A DNA stretch of 10,056 bases, taken from the NCBI GenBank assembly GCA_003511465.1, contig DOID01000127.1:18568-28623 (forward strand). The letters are read 5' to 3'. Within the stretch, counting starts at the first letter, position 1, and every line of letters begins with the position of its first letter. Shown here piece after piece: positions 5,870 through 10,056 of this stretch. Both the position numbers and the translations under genes were made by a program. The notes under the pieces were generated by a model. The model was not told the DNA's origin. It saw only the letters and a list, made by a program, of their open reading frames with translations, and searched no databases. Origin of the DNA: Bacillota bacterium. GTDB taxonomy: Bacteria > Bacillota > UBA4882 > UBA10575.

Positions 5870-6865
5870 ATGTATTATCTAGGGATTGATTTAGGGGGCA
5901 CTAATATTGCCATCGGACTGGTGGATGAACAAGGACACATTGTTCACCAGGGCAATATTCCAACGGGGCGAGAGCGAAGCGCTACGGTGATTTTAGAGGA
6001 AATGGCCTTGTTGGCGCTGGAGGTGGCCAAGGAGGCCGGAATTGGTTTAGACCAGATTCACAGCGTGGGTGTGGGTTCCCCCGGCGCGCCGGATGTTCAA
6101 AACGGAGTGATTATTTACAATAACAACTTGGGGTTCCGTAACGTGCCGGTCCGGGCTGAACTGCAAAAACATCTGCCTTTACCGATCTATGTGGACAACG
6201 ATGCCAACTGTGCCGCGTTGGCGGAAGGGTTACTTGGCGCCGCTGGCGGGGTGCGTTATTCCGTCACCGTAACGCTGGGGACCGGGATCGGCGGTGGTGT
6301 CATTATTGATTATAACATCTACAGCGGGTTTAATAATGCCGGAGCCGAGTTGGGACATATGGTGATTGCCGCTGGGGGGAAATTATGCACCTGTGGCCGT
6401 AAAGGGTGCTGGGAGGCTTATGCTTCCGCCCGGGGTTTGATCGAGGCGGCGCAGGCGGCGGCGGAAAAAGCACCTGCTTCTTTGCTCTTTAAATTGGTGG
6501 ATGGAGATTTAAGTAAGATTACCGCACGCACGCCTTTTGACGCAGCCCAAGCAGGCGACCAAGTGGCTGCCGCTGTGGTTGACGAATACCTGGAGTATTT
6601 AGCAGTCGGGATCGGTAACATCATTAATATCTTTCAACCTGAAGTAATTGTGCTTGGGGGAGGGGTCTCTAAGCAAGGGATGGCACTCCTTACGCCCCTT
6701 GAGGAGAAGGTGATGGGGGAGCATTATGGTCTGGAAGGAGTTCCACCTGCCAAGTTAAAACTGGCGGTGCTCGGTAATGAGGCAGGGATTGTCGGTGCGG
6801 CGCTGCTTGGCTTCGCTCCGGAGCAGCGCGCCCTAGTTAGTCTATTCGGTCCGGAGCGGGAGTAA
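5870..6865 (+). CDS. ROK-family sugar kinase, probable glucokinase
   Basis: The product probably phosphorylates glucose or a related hexose with ATP in the cytoplasm, feeding glycolysis. At 331 residues it has the single ROK domain of kinases, with no N-terminal helix-turn-helix as in ROK repressors. Seen: ATP-binding loop GIDLGGTN (5-12), catalytic Asp111 in VDNDANCAALAE, second phosphate loop LGTGIGGG (136-143), and the sugar/zinc motif ELGH (160-163) followed by C173-T-C175 and C180, the HxxxCxCxxxxCWE pattern of ROK enzymes. VLGGGVS (261-267) is the adenosine loop. ATG 5870 starts exactly at the conserved N-terminus. It follows the sugar transporter ATPase, consistent with phosphorylation of imported sugars. 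Its 3' end overlaps yyaC by 24 bases. N-acetylglucosamine or mannose kinase activity is a possible alternative. Confidence 0.93.
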   Translation: MYYLGIDLGGTNIAIGLVDEQGHIVHQGNIPTGRERSATVILEEMALLALEVAKEAGIGLDQIHSVGVGSPGAPDVQNGVIIYNNNLGFRNVPVRAELQKHLPLPIYVDNDANCAALAEGLLGAAGGVRYSVTVTLGTGIGGGVIIDYNIYSGFNNAGAELGHMVIAAGGKLCTCGRKGCWEAYASARGLIEAAQAAAEKAPASLLFKLVDGDLSKITARTPFDAAQAGDQVAAAVVDEYLEYLAVGIGNIINIFQPEVIVLGGGVSKQGMALLTPLEEKVMGEHYGLEGVPPAKLKLAVLGNEAGIVGAALLGFAPEQRALVSLFGPERE

Positions 6866-7483
6866 ATCTCCCTGCTCCGGCCAGGTCCTTTCGATGGAGC
6901 GGTAAAACTCTCGACAACTGTAGATTAGTCCCGTGCTAATCACTTCCGCCATCCGCATGACCAGGCTTAAGCGGGTGTTTTGCAGGACAAGGTATTCCAT
7001 GAAACCGCCGACATTGACAATGCCGATGATATGCATCTGCCCTACTTCAGGCAGATGCTTATTTACGCCTGTTCCCGGGCGTAGAGCGCCGGGTTTGATG
7101 CTGATATAACCAATGCTTTCTGTCCGTCCCAAGCAGGCGTCTACAGCGATAATAAAAGGATTGGCGAACCGATCCTTAATTTCAGTAATGGTTTTTTCCA
7201 GGTTGACCGCATGGACGGGCTGGTCTAACGTACCATAGACTGCGACTTGGGAGGGTAGCTGATCCTGGACTCTACTGCCAACCAAAGGACCTAAACTATC
7301 CCCGGTTGAACGGTCGGTGCCAATACATAAAAGGACAAGGGAAGCGTCGTCTGTGCATAAGTGGTTGAACGAACGATAAAGGCGCTTGCTGCATAGCTTG
7401 GTGGCCTCTGCACTTTTGGTGTCAACGCGATATGGAAGTAAAGGTTGCAAAGAAGAGGCCTTGCGTGACAGGGAGAACCACAA
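6842..7483 (-). CDS. yyaC: YyaC-type putative spore protease (GPR-like fold)
   Basis: Seen: LLCIGTDRSTGDSLGPLVG (about 51-69), YGTLDQPVHAVNL (83-95), VDACLGR (114-120), GTGVNKHLPEVG (137-148) and IVNVGGF (155-161), the conserved blocks of YyaC, including the likely acidic catalytic residues D62 and D115. Known of the family: related in fold to the germination protease GPR and to hydrogenase maturation proteases, restricted largely to spore formers; its substrate is not established. The start is taken as TTG 7483: an excellent ribosome site AAGGTGGAGG lies 7 bases upstream, and the resulting 213 residues fit the usual length of about 205. A longer open frame back to 7627 has non-conserved sequence and runs through the promoter-like region. 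The gene is alone on the minus strand, divergent from mazG and convergent with the ROK kinase, sharing its last 24 bases with it. Confidence 0.9.
   Translation of the reverse strand: MWFSLSRKASSLQPLLPYRVDTKSAEATKLCSKRLYRSFNHLCTDDASLVLLCIGTDRSTGDSLGPLVGSRVQDQLPSQVAVYGTLDQPVHAVNLEKTITEIKDRFANPFIIAVDACLGRTESIGYISIKPGALRPGTGVNKHLPEVGQMHIIGIVNVGGFMEYLVLQNTRLSLVMRMAEVISTGLIYSCREFYRSIERTWPEQGDLLPLRTE
6851..6880. terminator. Two-way hairpin across the convergent ROK and yyaC 3' ends
   Basis: CCGGAGC-GGGAG (6851-6862) pairs with CTCCC-T-GCTCCGG (6868-6880) around the loop TAAAT, with one bulged base. The ROK stop codon lies in its loop and both genes are still coding within part of it. It has no T tract in either direction, so it may block or stabilise both transcripts rather than terminate classically. 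Confidence 0.55.
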
Positions 7484-7490
7484 ATTTACC

Positions 7491-7500
7491 CCTCCACCTT
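7491..7500 (-). promoter_or_regulatory. Ribosome binding site fixing the TTG start of yyaC
   Basis: Minus-strand AAGGTGGAGG is a close match to the anti-16S sequence, and it sits 7 bases before TTG 7483. This is the main reason to prefer the non-ATG start. Confidence 0.75.
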
Positions 7501-7522
7501 TCCGCTTAAAATTAACACATAG

Positions 7523-7552
7523 TATCTTATGTAGTTTTGGGGGAGGGTATAC
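7523..7552 (-). promoter_or_regulatory. Possible sporulation-type promoter for yyaC
   Basis: On the minus strand GTATA (7552-7548) is followed after 16 bases by CATAAGATA (7531-7523). The -35 resembles SigF/SigG sites (GYWTA / GHATR), and the -10 resembles SigG/SigK sites (CATA-type). The spacer is 1-2 bases short for SigG. It would place the transcript start about 30 bases before the yyaC start codon. A weak but well-placed candidate. Confidence 0.25.
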
Positions 7553-7681
7553 ATGGTTTTTCCAAGTGCTGACTAATATGGGGCCAAGCAGAAACGTAAC
7601 AAACCAATACGTGTCCCGCTGGGCCATTTTTTGGTCATCGGGGGATACTAAGGACTAAAGCTTTTTAAAGGAGAGAAGAAA

Positions 7682-8476
7682 GTGGGTTGTGGACAGGAGT
7701 TAGAGCGTTTAGAAGAAATCATGCGTACCCTCCGGAGTGAACACGGCTGTCCCTGGGACCGAGAACAAAGCCACTGGACCTTACGGCCGTATTTGCTGGA
7801 GGAGGCTTATGAAGTTTTGGAAGCAATTGAGGAGGGCTCCCCGGCCCATCTCCGTGAAGAGCTGGGTGACCTTCTCCTGCAGACGGTCTTCCATGCCCAG
7901 CTGGCGGCGGAGGCGGAGCAGTTTAACTTGACCGAAGTTTTGCAAGAAATCAATACCAAACTGATTCGACGTCATCCCCATGTCTTTGCTGAGGGGGAAG
8001 CAACCAATGCCGAAGGCGTGGTTGCCACCTGGGAACAGATCAAAGCGAAGGAAAAGGGGAGTGCGCGGTCATCGGCACTCTCTGGGGTGCCGACGACCCT
8101 TCCGGCTTTAATGCATGCGGAAAAGACACAAGCAAAAGCGGCCCGTGTTGGTTTTGACTGGCCGGGGATTGAAGGTCCGTTGGCTAAGGTCCAAGAGGAA
8201 GCTGCTGAACTGGTCGAAGCTTGGGAAGCTGGGGCTCAGGATGAAGAAGGTCGGCGGAAGCTGGAAGAGGAATACGGCGATCTCCTCTTCTCCCTAGTTA
8301 ATCTGGCGCGTTTTCTTAAAATTCGGCCAGAATTAGCCCTCCGGCGCAGCACGGAAAAGTTTACCCGTCGTTTTCGGCGTCTGGAAGAACGAGTGGCGCT
8401 TGAAGGACAGGAGCTATCCAGTCTGACGCTGGAAGAGATGGATGCGATCTGGGAGGAAGAGAAGAAACGCCTTTAA
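7682..8476 (+). CDS. mazG: Nucleoside triphosphate pyrophosphohydrolase MazG
   Basis: MazG hydrolyses (d)NTPs to NMP and pyrophosphate, cleansing abnormal nucleotides from the pool. At 264 residues it is a standard two-domain MazG, about the size of the E. coli protein. Seen: the N-terminal signature CPWDREQSHWTL, magnesium motif one EEAYE (40-44) with EELGD (59-63), and motif two EEAAE (172-176) with EEYGD (196-200), that is two EExxE...ExxD sets. The KAARVGFDWP linker (152-161) is also typical. The GTG start has GGAG (7670-7673) 8 bases upstream. In B. subtilis the orthologue YabN is fused to an N-terminal tetrapyrrole-methylase-like domain; that domain is absent here. The gene is followed, 84 bases on, by spoIID and then yabP, so it sits in a modified yab neighbourhood. 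Confidence 0.96.
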   Translation: MGCGQELERLEEIMRTLRSEHGCPWDREQSHWTLRPYLLEEAYEVLEAIEEGSPAHLREELGDLLLQTVFHAQLAAEAEQFNLTEVLQEINTKLIRRHPHVFAEGEATNAEGVVATWEQIKAKEKGSARSSALSGVPTTLPALMHAEKTQAKAARVGFDWPGIEGPLAKVQEEAAELVEAWEAGAQDEEGRRKLEEEYGDLLFSLVNLARFLKIRPELALRRSTEKFTRRFRRLEERVALEGQELSSLTLEEMDAIWEEEKKRL

Positions 8477-8520
8477 AAACCCGCTGGTATTGTATAATCC
8501 CTTCCTTTTCGGCAAAATCT

Positions 8521-8546
8521 AGAAGCAGAGCATTTAAGAAGCAGAG
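8521..8546 (+). repeat. Short direct repeat AGAAGCAGAG x2 before spoIID
   Basis: Two exact 10-base copies (8521-8530 and 8537-8546), 16 bases apart start to start, lie directly before the spoIID ribosome site (AGGAGG, 8551-8556). Possibly a small duplication or a regulator site; no function can be assigned. A TATAAT lies just upstream at 8493-8498 but has no good -35 partner. Confidence 0.4.
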
Positions 8547-8560
8547 AATGAGGAGGGGTC

Positions 8561-9523
8561 ATGATGCGACAGCGCCGGTTGATGCCGAGTTTGGTTTTGG
8601 TACTCTTTTGTCTTTTGCTTTTCATCCCCTTGCTGATGGGCTGTCCCGGGGCGGAAGGAAATGTGGCGAAAAAGCTGAATACCGAGCCAGAAATCTCCGT
8701 CTACTTCCATGAGACGAAAAAGACGGAAAGGATGTCGATTGAAGAATATCTCCTGGGGGTAGTAGCGGGCGAGATGCGTCCGGACTGGCCGGTTGAGGCC
8801 TACGCCGCCCAAGCGATTGTGGCCCGGACCTTTACGATGGACTTTATTGCGACCGGGGGAACGAAAGAGGAACACAACACCGACATCTCAACTGACGAAA
8901 CAGAAGCCCAGGCCTACAACGCAGACGCGATTACGCCGGAGATCCGGCGCGCGGTACGGGAAACCAAGGGAGAAGTAATGACTTATCGGGGGCGGTATGT
9001 AAAAGGATGGTTCTCGGCCAGTTGCGGCGGGCAAACCGCGTTGGCGAAAGATGGTTTAGCTTATAAAGAGAGAGAGCCGGCCTATATGCGTTCCGTCTCC
9101 TGTCCGGAGGCAGAAGTGATTCCCGAAAGTGAGCTGTTCTGGACGGAAAGATTTTCCCATCAGGAGATTGGGCAGGCCCTGTCGAAACTGGGAAAAGCGA
9201 TCGGCGCCGTCTCACGGATTGCTGTTGCGGAGCGTAGTAAAGAGTCCCACCGGGCGACTAGGCTAAAATTTACCGGTGCCGACGGTGAAGCCACCGTACC
9301 GGGGGCGGATTTTCGGATTGCCATTGACCCCCAAAAAATGCGTTCCATCTGGCTGACTGAGATCAATCATGAGGCCGACGGGATTACCTTAGAAGGACGC
9401 GGTTTCGGCCATGGGGTCGGCTTATGCCAGTGGGGGGCCCATGCCCTGGCGAAAGCGGGAAAAAAGCCAAAGGAAATTATTAAACACTACTATCCGCAAG
9501 TAAAGGTTATGAAGCTGTGGTAA
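8561..9523 (+). CDS. spoIID: SpoIID/LytB-type lytic transglycosylase (stage II sporulation protein D)
   Basis: SpoIID cleaves peptidoglycan glycan strands during engulfment of the forespore, working with SpoIIP and SpoIIM at the mother-cell membrane. The 320-residue length is close to B. subtilis SpoIID. Seen: a hydrophobic N-terminal segment (about 8-27) ending LLMGC, so Cys28 may be lipidated; EEYLLGVVAGEMRPDWP (61-77), with Glu71 as the likely catalytic residue; AAQAIVARTF (82-91); SASCGG (152-157) plus Cys181, the two cysteines expected to bind zinc; and the closing GRGFGHGVGLCQWGAHALA block near 288-306. The first two codons are both ATG; AGGAGG (8551-8556) gives 4-base spacing to the first and 7 to the second (8564), so the latter may be the real start. 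A more general SpoIID-domain amidase-enhancer role (LytB) is an alternative, but the linked yabP and yyaC favour sporulation. Confidence 0.9.
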   Translation: MMRQRRLMPSLVLVLFCLLLFIPLLMGCPGAEGNVAKKLNTEPEISVYFHETKKTERMSIEEYLLGVVAGEMRPDWPVEAYAAQAIVARTFTMDFIATGGTKEEHNTDISTDETEAQAYNADAITPEIRRAVRETKGEVMTYRGRYVKGWFSASCGGQTALAKDGLAYKEREPAYMRSVSCPEAEVIPESELFWTERFSHQEIGQALSKLGKAIGAVSRIAVAERSKESHRATRLKFTGADGEATVPGADFRIAIDPQKMRSIWLTEINHEADGITLEGRGFGHGVGLCQWGAHALAKAGKKPKEIIKHYYPQVKVMKLW

Positions 9524-9544
9524 CAGCGGATGCCACGTTTTTTT
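9517..9544 (+). terminator. Weak possible terminator overlapping the spoIID stop
   Basis: A 4-5 bp stem GTGG (9517-9520) / CCAC (9533-9536) precedes seven T's (9538-9544). The stem is short and the loop long, so partial read-through into yabP, 83 bases downstream, is expected. Confidence 0.3.
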
Positions 9545-9593
9545 GTTCCAATTGCCTATCCTTGCTCATATGATATAAGAAAACAAACGATTT

Positions 9594-9600
9594 GAGGTGG
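9594..9600 (+). promoter_or_regulatory. Ribosome binding site fixing the yabP start
   Basis: GAGGTGG ends 5 bases before ATG 9606. The alternative GTG at 9597 overlaps this site and is therefore rejected. Confidence 0.75.
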
Positions 9601-9605
9601 TAGGG

Positions 9606-9887
9606 ATGGAGCAGCGGGTAACCAATAATAATCATCAGCTATCCTTAGTAAACCGGGAAAAGTTGACCCTTGACGGGGTCGTAAACGTGGGCAGTTACGA
9701 CCAGACTGAACTTCTCCTGGAAACGGTAGGCGGGGTCCTTTCGATTAAGGGTGATAATCTCCACTTGACCCAGTTGAATCTGGACCAGGGAAAGATTGGG
9801 TTGACAGGAGTAATCAATGCCTTAACTTACAGTAACGAGTCACTAACCCAAAGGAGTAAAGGATTTCTCGGTAAGATTTTCAAGTGA
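9606..9887 (+). CDS. yabP: Sporulation protein YabP (YabP/YqfC family)
   Basis: The 93-residue protein matches YabP of B. subtilis (about 100 residues) throughout: LSLVNREKLTLDGVVNVGSY, LLETVGGVLSIKGDNLHLTQLNLDQG, a short IGLTGVINALTYSNE segment and the conserved basic C-terminus KGFLGKIFK. It is composed of beta strands, with no signal peptide or membrane segment. Known: in B. subtilis it is made in the mother cell under SigE, near the divIC region, with yabQ next; its molecular role is unclear. Here it follows spoIID and ends at a strong terminator 10 bases after the stop, so no yabQ is in the same transcript. Upstream CATATGAT (9567-9574) resembles a SigE -10 site, but no matching -35 was found. 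Confidence 0.93.
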   Translation: MEQRVTNNNHQLSLVNREKLTLDGVVNVGSYDQTELLLETVGGVLSIKGDNLHLTQLNLDQGKIGLTGVINALTYSNESLTQRSKGFLGKIFK

Positions 9888-9897
9888 GTACTTTGCC

Positions 9898-9924
9898 AAA
9901 AGAGGAAACTACCTCTTTTTTTTT
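9898..9924 (+). terminator. Intrinsic terminator after yabP
   Basis: A perfect stem AAAAGAGG (9898-9905) / CCTCTTTT (9912-9919) with a 6-base loop runs into nine consecutive T's (9916-9924). It is the clearest terminator in the window and ends the mazG-spoIID-yabP group. Confidence 0.9.
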
Positions 9925-9938
9925 ACTTTAAATTACCG

Positions 9939-9967
9939 GCAGGAATTGCTACTGGTTTATGGAAATT
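9939..9967 (+). promoter_or_regulatory. Third sigma-H-like motif, near the window end
   Basis: GCAGGAATT (9939-9947), an 11-base spacer and ATGGAAATT (9959-9967) match the SigH pattern except that the -10 core is GAAA instead of GAAT. A weaker sigma-A reading, TTGCTA (9946-9951) - 18 bases - TATAAG (9970-9975), overlaps it. Either would drive transcription of the next gene beyond the window. Confidence 0.35.
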
Positions 9968-10056
9968 CATATAAGTTCAACCAAAGTAAGCAGGAAATTA
10001 CGGAAACCTTCGAACAAAGCTTTTTGCGTTGTATCCATTAAAGAAGATTCCGTACA
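9959..10056 (+). CDS. Possible start of an unrecognised ORF running off the window
   Basis: From ATG 9959 the frame stays open to the edge (32 complete codons, basic: several K and R). Only AGGAA (9941-9945), 13 bases upstream, could act as a ribosome site, and the ATG coincides with the putative sigma-H -10 element, so both cannot be right. The frame runs through the second copy of the 30-bp repeat, where it encodes NKAFCVVSI; an open frame at the first copy encodes IKAFCFVSV. No family is recognised; it may be non-coding leader instead. Confidence 0.2.
   Translation, partial: MEIHISSTKVSRKLRKPSNKAFCVVSIKEDSV
10011..10040 (+). repeat. 30-bp repeat, copy 2
   Basis: It matches 637-666 at 27 of 30 positions in the same orientation. 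The palindrome is weakened by a single change (CAAAGC-TTTTT-GCGTTG). As at copy 1, promoter-like sequence lies a short distance upstream. Sequence after it does not align with that after copy 1, and the window ends 16 bases later. Confidence 0.6.

Noticed and set aside
7484..7627. N-terminal extension of the yyaC frame
   Set aside because: The extra 48 residues match nothing in YyaC, would be oversized, and cross the promoter-like sequence; a strong ribosome site points to TTG 7483.
7386..7658. 90-codon plus-strand frame opposite the start of yyaC
   Set aside because: Antisense to conserved YyaC coding sequence and the yyaC upstream region, no ribosome site, no recognisable product.
8534..8875. 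113-codon minus-strand frame opposite the start of spoIID
   Set aside because: It opposes well-conserved SpoIID sequence, including the catalytic region, and has no recognisable product.

Overview
The window looks like chromosome from an endospore-forming, Gram-negative-type (diderm) member of the Bacillota. The sporulation genes yyaC, spoIID and yabP, together with mazG, point to a spore former. Promoters, AGGAGG-type ribosome sites and frequent GTG/TTG starts also fit Bacillota. A 338-residue protein with a signal peptide, alternating beta-strand pattern and C-terminal phenylalanine looks like an outer-membrane barrel, which only diderm lineages (for example Limnochordia/Hydrogenisporales, Halanaerobiales or Negativicutes) should need. 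The exact taxon cannot be fixed from the sequence alone.

Layout, left to right. (1) 1-491: the C-terminal part of an HD-GYP cyclic-di-GMP phosphodiesterase, followed by a hairpin. (2) 578-1006: a small self-contained transcription unit with a consensus sigma-A promoter, an unusual repeat-bearing leader, an uncharacterised 86-residue ORF and a clear terminator. (3) 1054-2936: a heptamer tandem repeat and then uvrC. (4) 2984-4381: a sigma-H-like promoter, a roughly 300-base leader rich in hairpins, the predicted porin, and a strong hairpin. (5) 4465-5842: a second, consensus sigma-H-like promoter, a leader with several inverted repeats, a lone MsmX/UgpC-type sugar ABC transporter ATPase, and a terminator. 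(6) 5870-6865: a ROK-family sugar kinase, convergent with and overlapping yyaC on the minus strand (6842-7483), with a hairpin across both 3' ends. (7) 7682-9924: mazG, spoIID and yabP, closed by a strong terminator. (8) 9925-10056: a third sigma-H-like motif, the start of a possible ORF, and a second copy of the 30-bp repeat first seen at 637-666.

How the genes may fit together (inference). The porin and the shared sugar ATPase both follow motifs of the early-sporulation/transition-state sigma factor, so nutrient uptake across both membranes may be adjusted at the onset of stationary phase. The ROK kinase would phosphorylate incoming glucose-type sugars. The mazG-spoIID-yabP group resembles the yabN-yabP neighbourhood of Bacillus subtilis but is rearranged: SpoIID is inserted, and no yabO or yabQ is seen next to it. 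No mobile element, CRISPR array, tRNA or rRNA was recognised. The most unexplained signals are the repeat/inverted-repeat element at 637-724 with its copy at 10011-10040, and the structured leader in front of the porin gene.
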